Shown: one piece after another, positions 7,319-15,508 of the stretch
Numbering within the stretch: the first letter of the stretch is position 1
How the letters are laid out: every line of letters starts with the position of its first letter
Origin: Erysipelotrichaceae bacterium
Lineage (GTDB): Bacteria > Bacillota_I > Bacilli_A > Erysipelotrichales > Erysipelotrichaceae
Direction: 5' to 3'
Assembly: GCA_017405675.1 (NCBI GenBank)
Contig: JAFRAB010000030.1
Span: 1-39,629 of the forward strand
Length of the DNA stretch: 39,629 nucleotides
Translations under genes and position numbers: made by a program
Notes under the pieces: generated by a model
What the model saw: the letters and a program-made list of their open reading frames with translations, nothing else
What the model was told of the DNA's origin: nothing
Database searches by the model: none

Positions 7319-8494
7319 ATGAAAAGATTAGTGATATTGTTGATGGTGCTGGTTCTGATCCTGACTGGCTGTCAGAAAGAACCTGATGTTCCCGAACAGA
7401 CCGTTAAGGTAACTGATCTGGACGTCAAACATGAAACTGAATTTGGCGGTGTATATATTGTCATGACAATTGATGACTTCAACAAAGTTGGTTTCAAATA
7501 CGGTGACAGTGTTGATGTTGAATTCTCCAACGGTTATAAACTGGAAGACATTCCATATTACAACGGTTATTATGTTGATGCCGGTGAAGCCTTACTGATA
7601 GCCTATCCCGGATATGACTATATTAAGGCAGCCATCAATTATGGGGATGACCTGTGGGAAAGAGCCGGCTTGAAGGCAACTGCCAATCAGCAGCCGACTT
7701 TATGGAGTACGGCCGCTCTTGATGAGCATTCAAAGGCAACTGTTACCCTGAAAGAAGCAGGAAAATATCTTAATGTGCAGGAAGCCAGAGACATTCACTA
7801 TCCTGATGAAAGATCCAAATTCCCAAGTGATGTCGTCTTTGCGAATTTCCGTAATTTCGTAATGGGTGATCTTAAAGAAGGCATCATGTACCGTTCAGCT
7901 TCTCCTTGCGATAATCAGCATAACAGAGCTCCATATGTGGATGCTCTGATAAAGGAGGCAGGTGTTAACTGCATCCTCAATCTGTCAGATAACGATGTCA
8001 AGATTGAAAAATACATGGCACGGGCTGACTTCAATTCTCCTTATTTTGCTGAACTGTATAATAAGGGAAATGTCTATCCGATAGCCCTGAACATGAACTA
8101 TCTTTCAGAGGAATTCGCGTCAAAGATCGCTCAGGGTTTCATTGAGATCAGTCAGAAGGAAGGACCTTATCTGATCCACTGTACGGAAGGCAAGGACAGA
8201 ACAGGCTTTGTATGCATGCTGATAGAGGCATTGGCCGGTGCCAGTTATCAGGAAATCGCTGATGACTACATGGTTACATATGATAACTATTATGAAATAA
8301 ACGAGGTCAAGGATCCTCAGAAATACAAGGTAATCCTGGAGAAGAATCTGGATGCTATGCTGAAGTTTATTGTCGATGACGAGAAAGTGGACATTAAGAC
8401 GGCAACACTGGCAGGCTATGCCGCAAGTTATCTGCTTAATGCAGGCATGACCTTTGACCAGATTGACCGGTTCTTACGGCGTATCACAAAGTAA
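7319..8494 (+). CDS. Lipoprotein with tyrosine-phosphatase-like domain
   Basis: The 391-residue protein begins with a lipoprotein signal ending LILTGC (Cys18), so it is anchored outside the cell membrane. The C-terminal half carries HCTEGKDRTG (Cys288, Arg294), the CX5R loop of the bacterial tyrosine/dual-specificity phosphatase family. Residues about 28-150 form a separate domain (GFKYGDSVDVEFSNG and a GEALLIAYPG segment) that looks like the beta-barrel C-terminal domain of SAM hydroxide adenosyltransferases; this is my inference. Substrate unknown; phosphoprotein, phosphoinositide or phosphosugar are all possible. Ribosome site AAGGAG, start ATG 7319. Confidence 0.85.
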   Translation: MKRLVILLMVLVLILTGCQKEPDVPEQTVKVTDLDVKHETEFGGVYIVMTIDDFNKVGFKYGDSVDVEFSNGYKLEDIPYYNGYYVDAGEALLIAYPGYDYIKAAINYGDDLWERAGLKATANQQPTLWSTAALDEHSKATVTLKEAGKYLNVQEARDIHYPDERSKFPSDVVFANFRNFVMGDLKEGIMYRSASPCDNQHNRAPYVDALIKEAGVNCILNLSDNDVKIEKYMARADFNSPYFAELYNKGNVYPIALNMNYLSEEFASKIAQGFIEISQKEGPYLIHCTEGKDRTGFVCMLIEALAGASYQEIADDYMVTYDNYYEINEVKDPQKYKVILEKNLDAMLKFIVDDEKVDIKTATLAGYAASYLLNAGMTFDQIDRFLRRITK

Positions 8495-8500
8495 TAACAT

Positions 8501-8523
8501 AGGGCTTACATAAGCCCTTTTTT
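8501..8523 (+). terminator. Terminator of the phosphatase lipoprotein gene
   Basis: AGGGCTTA and TAAGCCCT with a run of six T. Its T tract touches the extended -10 of the next gene. Confidence 0.85.
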
Positions 8524-8531
8524 GTTATAAT
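8523..8531 (+). promoter_or_regulatory. Extended -10 promoter of the GH13 gene
   Basis: TGTTATAAT starts within the T tract of the preceding terminator and is 28 bases ahead of the start at 8560. The place for a -35 is occupied by the terminator stem. Confidence 0.6.
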
Positions 8532-8559
8532 GAGGTTAACGGAATAACAGAGGTTTATT

Positions 8560-10071
8560 ATGAGCAGAAAATCATTCAGAGATCTTATTGTGTATGAAAT
8601 ATACCCTACATCTTTTAAGGATGCCAATCATGACGGTGTCGGCGATCTGAAGGGTATAACACAGAAACTTGATTATATAAAGGAAAGCGGCTTTAATGCA
8701 CTGTGGCTTAATCCTTTCTACAAGTCCCCGTTTAAGGATGGCGGATATGACGTTGAGGATTTCTTTGCGGTTGATCCGCGTTTTGGTACGATGGATGACT
8801 ACAGAGAACTTGTCAGAGAAGCCCATAAAAGGGAAATCAAAGTGTTTATTGATCTGGTGGCAGGTCATGCTTCATTTACGAATAAGGATTTCCTGAAGAG
8901 TGCTGAACCGCAGAGAAATGATAAGAGTGATCTGTTCATCTGGAACGATAATCCATGGCAGCCCGACGGGCAGTTCAGGTTCATTTCCGGCATGTATCAG
9001 CGTCATGGCTGCTATATGGTAAATTTCTTTGCCCATCAGCCGGCCTTTAACTATGGCTTTAAAGAAGTTGAACATCCTGAATGGCAGATGACGTATCAGG
9101 ATGAAAGAACCTTTGCGGCCAGGAATTACATGCTTGATGTCATGAGATTCTGGCTTAAGGAGGGGACTGACGGTTTCCGTGTAGATATGGCTGATTCTCT
9201 CGTAAAGAAAGATGATGATAAAAAGGCTACGGCAGAAGTATGGCGCTGGATGTTTGAAAGGATCAGAAAAGAATATCCTGAAGCCTTCTTTGTCAGTGAA
9301 TGGTCTAATCCGAAGCAGGCCTTTGATGCCGGTTTTGATGCTGACTTCGTACTTGATCACTGGGATAATTTCTATCACCGTTTCTTCAGAAGCAATGATA
9401 CATCTCGCGGAGATGCCTTAATAACAGGGAAAGGTGACATGGAATTTGCCTTAAAGGATATGAAGGAAAGATTTGCTGAAGCTGAGAAAACAGATTCTTA
9501 TCTGGCGCTTATCAGCGGTAACCATGATACCTGGAGAATAGCCAATTATCTGGATGATAAGGATCTCAGAGTATTCTATATGATGTTGTTCACACTTCCA
9601 GGAGTGCCTTTTGTTCTGTATGGTGACGAGATCGGTATGAAGACATCTGACCTGCCATCCAAGGATGGCGGTTTCCAGAGAACAGGAACACGTATTCCGA
9701 TGATCTGGAACGACGAAAAGCCAAATCATGATTTCTGTGACAGTGACTGTGTTCCTTATCTGCCTTTCAATGAAGATAATGAAATGTCTGTATATAAAGA
9801 AGTCAGGGAAAATGATTCACTTTATAACTACATCCGTAAGCTGGCTAAGTTAAGGAAGGAAATTCCAGACCTGAAGGAACCTTATATGGAAATCAGCAAT
9901 GAGAGGAGAGTACTGACTTTTACCAGAGGCAGATATGAACTGATAGTAAACATGTCGGACAAAGCATGTGAGATTGAAGGGGAAGTAACAATGGCATCAT
10001 CAGAGTTTTCAGGTAAGCTGCCTGGTCACTGTGCAGTGCTTGTATATAATCGTGTTGAGAAAGAAAAATAA
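8560..10071 (+). CDS. GH13 alpha-amylase family glycosidase
   Basis: This 503-residue cytosolic enzyme (no signal peptide) has the GH13 (beta/alpha)8 barrel motifs. Region I is DLVAGHAS (98-105), region II GFRVDMADS with nucleophile Asp209, region III FVSEWS with acid/base Glu247, and region IV ISGNHDT with Asp323. The usual region I is DxVxNH; here Asn is replaced by Gly, seen in some GH13 branches. Expected substrates are alpha-1,4 or alpha-1,6 glucosides, such as maltodextrins or products of glycogen. The glycogen synthesis operon lies about 3.5 kb upstream, but a direct link is only suggested. Exact subfamily not assigned. Confidence 0.9.
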   Translation: MSRKSFRDLIVYEIYPTSFKDANHDGVGDLKGITQKLDYIKESGFNALWLNPFYKSPFKDGGYDVEDFFAVDPRFGTMDDYRELVREAHKREIKVFIDLVAGHASFTNKDFLKSAEPQRNDKSDLFIWNDNPWQPDGQFRFISGMYQRHGCYMVNFFAHQPAFNYGFKEVEHPEWQMTYQDERTFAARNYMLDVMRFWLKEGTDGFRVDMADSLVKKDDDKKATAEVWRWMFERIRKEYPEAFFVSEWSNPKQAFDAGFDADFVLDHWDNFYHRFFRSNDTSRGDALITGKGDMEFALKDMKERFAEAEKTDSYLALISGNHDTWRIANYLDDKDLRVFYMMLFTLPGVPFVLYGDEIGMKTSDLPSKDGGFQRTGTRIPMIWNDEKPNHDFCDSDCVPYLPFNEDNEMSVYKEVRENDSLYNYIRKLAKLRKEIPDLKEPYMEISNERRVLTFTRGRYELIVNMSDKACEIEGEVTMASSEFSGKLPGHCAVLVYNRVEKEK

Positions 10072-10077
10072 AAGATG

Positions 10078-10107
10078 TAAAATAACTGAAAGTAAATTAA
10101 AATTTAC
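10078..10107 (+). promoter_or_regulatory. Putative -10 and inverted repeat ahead of the membrane gene
   Basis: TAAAAT at 10078-10083, then GTAAATT (10092-10098) and AATTTAC (10101-10107) separated by two bases. The repeat would lie just after the transcription start, as an operator or a weak leader hairpin. Confidence 0.3.
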
Positions 10108-10127
10108 CTGTTAAGGGAGGATTTATT

Positions 10128-10778
10128 ATGACATTTAAAAATGTAAAAGCAGGACTTAAACAGCTTCGTGCTGGCGAACTGCTGATTTTACTGACAATCG
10201 TTACCGGACTGGTTTTCTCAGTTGCTGGAACTTATGCACAGCAAATGGAAAAAGCTGGTAACACTGAAGCTTATAATACCGCTATGACAGTTGCTGCTAT
10301 TGGCCTGATTACTACAATGGTTATTACAGCACTCGGAAACATCTTTAAGGTATTAGGTATTTTAAAGGCCAGCAAGGATGGCGGTAAGTTCAGTACAGCT
10401 CTTGCCTTTGCCGCACTAAACGTTGCTTTATCACTGGCAGGCACATTCTTTACCAAGAATAATCTTGTTTCTGACGGAATCAGAACGGCAACAAGTATTC
10501 TGGATGTTTTCACCACTTACTTTGTTGTTAACGGAATTCTGGAAGTTTCTGAAAAAATCAGCAATACTGAACTTAAGAATCAGTGTGAAAAGTCAATTTT
10601 CTGGATTCTGCGGGCTGAAATATGTTCCGCAATCGTTCAGGTAATCGGAATCTTCATGAAGAAGAATCCTAACCTGACAGCAATAGCTTCAGTTGTCGCT
10701 ATCGCTGCTCTGGTAATGTCTCTGATCAGCTACATCGTTTATCTGAAACTGCTTAAGAAGGCAGCAAAAGCTTTATAA
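10128..10778 (+). CDS. Unrecognised integral membrane protein
   Basis: The 216-residue protein has about five hydrophobic segments (near 17-35, 52-76, 88-106, 160-172 and 183-206). It has Lys-rich ends and a small-residue-rich interior (Ala, Gly, Thr, Ser), typical of a multi-pass membrane protein. There is no motif I can assign. The ribosome site AGGGAGG is strong and the ATG at 10128 well placed. It stands alone between the GH13 gene and the DUF1893 gene, with its own -10. Confidence 0.75.
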   Translation: MTFKNVKAGLKQLRAGELLILLTIVTGLVFSVAGTYAQQMEKAGNTEAYNTAMTVAAIGLITTMVITALGNIFKVLGILKASKDGGKFSTALAFAALNVALSLAGTFFTKNNLVSDGIRTATSILDVFTTYFVVNGILEVSEKISNTELKNQCEKSIFWILRAEICSAIVQVIGIFMKKNPNLTAIASVVAIAALVMSLISYIVYLKLLKKAAKAL

Positions 10779-10844
10779 AAAGCAAATTAATTACATGTTC
10801 TGACTTTTGCTGATATATTTATATGGTCAGGGCAGGTGATGCAA

Positions 10845-11285
10845 ATGAATTCAGATATCTGTAAAGATGTAATGCACAGTGAGAAACTGACTTGTGTCAT
10901 TGCAGATGAAAACGAAATTATTTTCAAGAGTGATAAAAAAGGAATTGTTCCAATGCTGGAATTCCTGGATCTATATCAGGAAAAAGGATTGAAGCCTGTC
11001 TATCAGGCTGACAGGATCATTGGAAAGGCAGCAGTAATCATTGCAGCACACTGCGGCATCAGTGAAATATATGCTGATGTGGTATCACAGAGTGCCATGA
11101 ATATTGCATGTGAGAAGGGGATCACGGTTTACTGTGACCAGCTGGTAGAAATGATATTGAATCCAGCCAAGACCAAGGAAGGTCCATTCGAAGCAGCTCT
11201 GCATGATGTTGATCCTGAAGATTTTGAAAAAGTACTGGAAACAGTCAGAAAGACACTCGCTGAAATCAAGGCCATGAAGAAATAA
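10845..11285 (+). CDS. DUF1893 family protein
   Basis: The protein matches DUF1893 (TM1506-like, deaminase-like fold): an N-terminal SEKLTCVIADENEIIF strand pair, then GKAAVIIAAHCG and a C-terminal helical tail. The family is cytosolic and its activity is not established; catalytic residues of true deaminases are not evident. The ATG at 10845 (146 residues) is preferred because AGGTGA lies five bases ahead; GTG 10836 and ATG 10839 overlap that site. The 3' end of the gene doubles as one arm of its terminator. Confidence 0.85.
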   Translation: MNSDICKDVMHSEKLTCVIADENEIIFKSDKKGIVPMLEFLDLYQEKGLKPVYQADRIIGKAAVIIAAHCGISEIYADVVSQSAMNIACEKGITVYCDQLVEMILNPAKTKEGPFEAALHDVDPEDFEKVLETVRKTLAEIKAMKK

Positions 11286-11299
11286 CATGGTCTTTTTTT
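11269..11299 (+). terminator. Terminator overlapping the 3' end of the DUF1893 gene
   Basis: AGGCCATG (11269-11276, inside the last codons) pairs with CATGGTCT (11286-11293) with one G-U pair, followed by seven T. The stop codon lies in the loop. Confidence 0.7.
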
Positions 11300-11332
11300 C
11301 GCGGCGGTCTGTAAATGAAAAGACAATGAAGT

Positions 11333-11338
11333 TATAAT
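11333..11338 (+). promoter_or_regulatory. -10 box directly ahead of a start codon
   Basis: TATAAT ends 8 bases before the ATG at 11347, so transcription should begin at or within a base or two of the start codon. There is no room for a ribosome site. Confidence 0.5.
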
Positions 11339-11346
11339 ATTTGTAT

Positions 11347-11985
11347 ATGCTGAGAAAGAAATTAAATAAGATAAGAGCACCGCAGGAATTAAGCAGAAAC
11401 AGCATCATATTCAACGCTGTGGTTTTTCTTGTCCTTGGAATCATGCTTGGCATATTGTCAAAATGGCTGGATAATCTGGCTATAGACGATACCGTCTGGT
11501 GGCAGCATTTCATTGGCTTATTGGATCTGCGTAACTTCATGTCCGGATTCAGTGTCTGGTTGCTGCTTTCTCTGATTATCGCCGTTTTCAGTAATGCTCC
11601 ATTGTCTGCTGCCGTAAATGTCTTTCTGTTTCTGCTGGGTATGACAGTCAGTTATCATGTCTATACGGTAATCTTCAGCGGCTTTAATCCAATGGGTTAT
11701 ATGATGATATGGTATGGTATTACCTTGGTATCTCCTTTACTGGCGTTTATCTGCTGGTATGCCAGAAGCAGGTCATTTGTATCAATGTTACTCAGCGGAA
11801 TCATTTTATCCGTAATGGTACTTACCTGTTTTGGAGTTGGCTTCTGGTATTTTGATATTAAGAGCATACTGGATACTTTTGCGTTTATAATGGCAGTTGT
11901 GGTTTTACACACCAACCTGTTCAGGACAATAGGAGCTCTGGTAATTGCCGTAGCTCTGGCTTTCGGAGTCAGAATAGTATTTTAA
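11347..11985 (+). CDS. Unrecognised six-pass membrane protein, probably leaderless
   Basis: The 212-residue product has about six membrane segments after a basic N-terminus, with aromatic-rich loops (ILSKWLD, LDLRNFMSGFSVW, YHVYTVIFSGFNPMGY). It resembles a conserved group of clostridial hypothetical membrane proteins that I cannot name. I choose ATG 11347 over TTG 11341. No Shine-Dalgarno sequence precedes either one, and a TATAAT ends at 11338, so the mRNA is likely leaderless. It is convergent with the minus-strand operon and shares a bidirectional terminator with it. Confidence 0.75.
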   Translation: MLRKKLNKIRAPQELSRNSIIFNAVVFLVLGIMLGILSKWLDNLAIDDTVWWQHFIGLLDLRNFMSGFSVWLLLSLIIAVFSNAPLSAAVNVFLFLLGMTVSYHVYTVIFSGFNPMGYMMIWYGITLVSPLLAFICWYARSRSFVSMLLSGIILSVMVLTCFGVGFWYFDIKSILDTFAFIMAVVVLHTNLFRTIGALVIAVALAFGVRIVF

Positions 11986-12024
11986 ACAAGGTCAGCATAA
12001 GCTGAACCAAGATAGATAAATATG

Positions 12025-12049
12025 AGCTTTGAATATTCAAAGCTTTTTT
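12025..12049. terminator. Bidirectional terminator
   Basis: AGCTTTGAA and TTCAAAGCT with a T run on the plus side and an A-rich flank. It serves the membrane gene ending at 11985 and the minus operon ending at 12054. Confidence 0.85.
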
Positions 12050-12053
12050 ATTG

Positions 12054-12377
12054 TCAGAATAATCCTTTGTTGTATCTGTTCTGTACACGAACCAGAATAA
12101 CGATTGAGATGATGATACCGGCAACAAGAATAATGTCTGCTATCAGGATTTTGGTAATCAGTGCTATGATACCAGCGATAAGCAGAGTGCCGCTTAAGCA
12201 GAATATTCCTTTGGAAAAATCCCTGGCATACCGCATCTTTTCTTCCGGCTTTACTCGTGACTGATGGTAATTGATAATCAGATTGGTGTGGCCTTTATTA
12301 ATTCTTACGGCTATCAGTGCCAGAACAATGGCTACTGCGATCAGGATGATTGAATACGTGATTGAGTACAGGGGCAT
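12054..12377 (-). CDS. DUF3784-like small membrane protein
   Basis: This 107-residue protein has an N-terminal membrane segment, a soluble loop with GHTNLIINYHQSRVKPEEK, and two C-terminal membrane segments. The arrangement and the loop fit the DUF3784 family of Bacillota (typically a Gly-x-x-x-Leu-Ile-x-x-Tyr loop). The function is not known. It is the last gene of the eight-gene minus-strand operon, 12 bases after the previous stop, with GAGGAGA as ribosome site. Confidence 0.7.
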   Translation of the reverse strand: MPLYSITYSIILIAVAIVLALIAVRINKGHTNLIINYHQSRVKPEEKMRYARDFSKGIFCLSGTLLIAGIIALITKILIADIILVAGIIISIVILVRVQNRYNKGLF

Positions 12378-12389
12378 ATGGCAATCTCC

Positions 12390-12800
12390 TCAGGCGTTTG
12401 GTTTTTCAGAGAGAAGATATTTCTCTCGGCCGCCTTTTTCTACTTCACCGAAGACAATGGCAAAGCCACTGCCTATGATTATAACGGCTTCAAATAAATT
12501 GACGGCGACTGCTACGGCTTCCTTCAGATTCATGACTTCTCCGTCAATAAAGGAATCAGGAGAAATGATGAGACATGGCCTGTCATGTTTATCTGTGAAT
12601 TTAAGAAAGTCTTTCTGCCTGTCCAGGTCATCGCCTTCCAGGACTATTTTACGTTTATCAATAAGGTCATATGAATTATGGCAGAAACGGTCCAGTCCCT
12701 CATATCGTTTTTTTGAACTAGTCAGCTGAAAGAGAAGACGTTCCTGTCTTTCCTTTCTGATATATGTTTTAACAAAATAGTTTTCTGCACTGTGATCCAT
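12390..12800 (-). CDS. Unrecognised protein of 136 residues
   Basis: The N-terminal 70 residues are highly charged and basic (KTYIRKERQERLL, SSKKRYEGLDRF). The C-terminal part has a hydrophobic stretch (about 95-118) that may be a buried beta-alpha unit or a membrane segment. The FVKTYIRKERQERLLFQL region recalls hypothetical Bacillota proteins without known role. It lies in the minus-strand operon, 14 bases after the HAD gene, with AAGGAA upstream. Confidence 0.7.
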   Translation of the reverse strand: MDHSAENYFVKTYIRKERQERLLFQLTSSKKRYEGLDRFCHNSYDLIDKRKIVLEGDDLDRQKDFLKFTDKHDRPCLIISPDSFIDGEVMNLKEAVAVAVNLFEAVIIIGSGFAIVFGEVEKGGREKYLLSEKPNA

Positions 12801-12814
12801 TGATAGTTTCCTTT

Positions 12815-13483
12815 TTATTTGTGTTGTTCAAGTATGTCGAAAAGCTGACTTAAATCAGTAATTCTTAATATATCCGTTCTGGTCGGTCTGTCAAGATCTC
12901 TCTGCATCCAGACCGGTATCATTCCTATCCTGTAAGCACCAAGACAGTCTCCGGAAAAAGAATCACCCACAAAGATGCATTCTTCCGGTTTGACATCCAA
13001 CTGTCTGCAGATATCCAGATATATGCCTTTATCAGGCTTAACTGATCCGACATCGGCAGAAACAGATATGCCGTCTGCGAAATCATGCAGTCCGGTGTGT
13101 CTGAGCTTGTTATGCTGTCTCTCTGAACCGCCATTGGTACATATCCCTATCTTATAGTCTTTCTTCAGTTCTGTCAGAACTTCCATGGCGTTTTCTCTTA
13201 ATACAGCATATTTGTAAGATTCTTTTTCCCAGTAATCTTCCAGCAGATCGCATACTTTTTCATCAAGATTATATCTTTTCAGATACTGCTGTACTCTGTA
13301 GCGGAAGTTCTGCGGTCCGGTAGCGTGAATGGAGCTGCTGTTGAGATTCTGTATTATCGCATCATATTCCATGCCTTCAATACCAGGGAAATAAGGCCTG
13401 AAGAAATCGTAGAGATTGTCATAGTCAAACTCTTCACCGTTACTGAGGGTTCCGTCAAAATCAAATATAATTGCTTTAATCAT
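12815..13483 (-). CDS. HAD family hydrolase
   Basis: The 222-residue protein has HAD motif I DFDGTLS (Asp8 nucleophile, Asp10), motif II GICTNGG (threonine), and motif IV FVGDSFSGD, with a helical cap domain between I and II. It is a subfamily I phosphatase/phosphoglycolate-phosphatase-like enzyme, acting in the cytosol on a small phosphorylated metabolite. Specific substrate unknown. It sits in the minus-strand operon, 21 bases after the metallo-beta-lactamase-fold gene, with AAGGAGAC ahead of the ATG. Confidence 0.9.
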   Translation of the reverse strand: MIKAIIFDFDGTLSNGEEFDYDNLYDFFRPYFPGIEGMEYDAIIQNLNSSSIHATGPQNFRYRVQQYLKRYNLDEKVCDLLEDYWEKESYKYAVLRENAMEVLTELKKDYKIGICTNGGSERQHNKLRHTGLHDFADGISVSADVGSVKPDKGIYLDICRQLDVKPEECIFVGDSFSGDCLGAYRIGMIPVWMQRDLDRPTRTDILRITDLSQLFDILEQHK

Positions 13484-13504
13484 AGAGTCTCCTTGCAGAC
13501 AGAT

Positions 13505-14209
13505 TTATCTGTTATTCAGCATATAGTATTTATATGCAGTCATAATCATATCTTTAGCATCATCACCGATTCGCGGATTGTTATGACCACCGGCAATAAC
13601 ATTTGGTTCAAGTTTCAGTGCCCAAAGCTTTCTGAAGCTTTCACCCAGTTTTTCTGAACTGTAATGTAAATCACCTTTCCACCAGGTCACGGCAATATCG
13701 CCTTTTTCGCCTTCGCAGCAGAACATGTCGCCGGTGAACAGCCATTTTTCGCTGCCGTTTTCGATATAGTATAAAACTGATCCATCGGTATGTCCCGGTA
13801 CTGTGATAACGCGTATTACCAGATTTTCAATGTATAAAATACAGTCTTCTGTAATGAGAATGTCCGGTTCGCATTTTAACATTGTGTGATTCTGGAATGG
13901 AGATCCTTCACCAAGATCGCCTCTTCTCATCATTTCAGCATCACCGGTACCGACTGTTATTTTGGCACCGTTTTTCTGAAACAGGTAAGCACTACCGGCA
14001 TGATCATCATGCCCATGGGTACATAGTACATCCGTAACATCCGTGCTCTGATAACCCCAGTATTCAAGATTGCGGCATATGGTCTCATAGGCTTCCGGCT
14101 TTCCGCAGTCTATGAGAATGCAGCCATGATCATGAGGGATCATCCAGACGTTTCCTAACTGTCCGTAAATACCTCCTGAAACAATATATAGATTATTTCT
14201 GACCTGCAT
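13505..14209 (-). CDS. Metallo-beta-lactamase fold hydrolase
   Basis: The metal site HGHDDH (residues 65-70, HxHxDH) plus VPGHTDGS and GDMFCCEGEKGD define a glyoxalase II-like MBL-fold hydrolase of 234 residues. Such proteins hydrolyse thioesters, lactones or phosphodiesters with two zinc or iron ions in the cytosol. The substrate is not evident. It sits in the middle of the minus-strand operon; its ribosome site is GGAGG. Confidence 0.9.
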   Translation of the reverse strand: MQVRNNLYIVSGGIYGQLGNVWMIPHDHGCILIDCGKPEAYETICRNLEYWGYQSTDVTDVLCTHGHDDHAGSAYLFQKNGAKITVGTGDAEMMRRGDLGEGSPFQNHTMLKCEPDILITEDCILYIENLVIRVITVPGHTDGSVLYYIENGSEKWLFTGDMFCCEGEKGDIAVTWWKGDLHYSSEKLGESFRKLWALKLEPNVIAGGHNNPRIGDDAKDMIMTAYKYYMLNNR

Positions 14210-14225
14210 AACGGCCTCCAGTCTT

Positions 14226-14711
14226 TTATAAGATAAATTGTATTACCAGTCCGGCTAATACACAGACGATCAGCGCCAGGGTTTCACCGATGAAGAATCC
14301 CTTTATGTGAAACCAGTAATCATGGTAATCACTTACCATGTCTTCTGTTCCTTTGAATACAAAGTACGGATCGTGACAGAACCATATGATATCCAATACT
14401 ATAGCATCATACCGGTTTACAATGGTCCATAACAGGAAACCGTAACCGAACCCCTGCTTAAAAGTGGTATATCCGTTAACATATCTTAATAGCAGACTCA
14501 GTATGATAACAAATAGAACTAAAGCCCGTAATTTGGCAGTCAGCTTATTCTTCTGAGTCGGTACCTGATCCTTGTATTCATCAAGAGACTTTACTCTTTC
14601 CTGAATAGCAGGTGGATAATTGTAGAGAGTCTTTATCGGTTCACGCGACATGAGATAGACCATTACGGTAAAAAGCAGACATAATGCAATACTTTCAATA
14701 ACTAAAATCAT
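14226..14711 (-). CDS. Unrecognised membrane protein
   Basis: The 161-residue protein has membrane segments near 2-20, 63-82, a hydrophobic region at about 87-112, and 138-160. A loop (SREPIKTLYNYPPAIQERV) between the first two is reminiscent of conserved hypothetical membrane proteins of Clostridia. No functional motif is seen. It starts 2 bases after the PhzF gene, so translation is probably coupled. Confidence 0.75.
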   Translation of the reverse strand: MILVIESIALCLLFTVMVYLMSREPIKTLYNYPPAIQERVKSLDEYKDQVPTQKNKLTAKLRALVLFVIILSLLLRYVNGYTTFKQGFGYGFLLWTIVNRYDAIVLDIIWFCHDPYFVFKGTEDMVSDYHDYWFHIKGFFIGETLALIVCVLAGLVIQFIL

Positions 14712-14713
14712 AT

Positions 14714-15508
14714 TTACCCCAGATTCTTTAATATTTCAGCTTCAGAGTACAGAACAGCCTTACCGGCTATTGATACTCTGTCTTCGTTACAGGTTACATA
14801 TAATATGCCTGAACGCCGTGAAACCTGTAAACAGGTGAGTTTCTTTTTGCCAAGTCTGGCACTCCAGTATGGAGCTATCAGACAGTGGGAACTACCGGTA
14901 ACAGGATCTTCAACAATGTTAAGTTTAGGGACGAAGACACGGCTTACACAGTCATAAGTGTCATCGTCTGACGGTGCGGTAACAGCCAGAGTCAGTCCAT
15001 CAAGTTCCTTAACCTTATTCTGATCAGGATTCAGGTTTCTGACATCATCAGCACTTGGCAGTACCAGCAGCAGGTCTCTGTCAATGTAAGCTTCCAGTGG
15101 TCTGATGCCGATGGCATCAGCCATCCGGTCAGTTACCTCGATCTTATTACACTTATAGGCAGGGAAGTCCATGACATAAAGATCACCCTTTCTTTTAACG
15201 GAAAGTCTGCCTACCTGTGTTATGAATTCTATGGTTTCAGCTTTTTTCTCATAGAAGTTGAATAAAACATATGATGTGCCCAAGGTAGCGTGTCCGCAGA
15301 AATCAACTTCACCGCCCGGGGTAAACCATCTTAAGTGATAGATGTTTCCTTCCTTAACAGTGAAAGCTGTCTCAGAGAAGTTATTTTCAACAGCTATGTT
15401 CCGCATCAGCTGATCTTCAGGCCATTTATCCATTACGCATACCGCAGCCTGGTTGCCTTTGAACAGAGTGTCAGTAAAAGCGTCTACGATATACTGTTTC
15501 ATGCCCAT
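14714..15508 (-). CDS. PhzF family isomerase/epimerase-like protein
   Basis: The protein matches PhzF: an N-terminal QYIVDAFTDTLFKGNQAAVC, the catalytic glutamate in NNFSETAF (Glu46), GGEVDFCGHAT at about 67-77, and the second-half DPVTGSSHCL motif. Length 264 is normal. PhzF proteins catalyse proton shifts on small metabolites; outside phenazine pathways the substrates are mostly unknown, and no phenazine genes are here. ATG 15508 follows AAGGAG by 8 bases. A second ATG at 15502 overlaps the nitroreductase stop as ATGA. Confidence 0.92.
   Translation of the reverse strand: MGMKQYIVDAFTDTLFKGNQAAVCVMDKWPEDQLMRNIAVENNFSETAFTVKEGNIYHLRWFTPGGEVDFCGHATLGTSYVLFNFYEKKAETIEFITQVGRLSVKRKGDLYVMDFPAYKCNKIEVTDRMADAIGIRPLEAYIDRDLLLVLPSADDVRNLNPDQNKVKELDGLTLAVTAPSDDDTYDCVSRVFVPKLNIVEDPVTGSSHCLIAPYWSARLGKKKLTCLQVSRRSGILYVTCNEDRVSIAGKAVLYSEAEILKNLG

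Noticed and set aside
14714..15508. Phenazine biosynthesis locus
   Set aside because: Only a PhzF-like protein is present; PhzF homologues are common outside phenazine producers.
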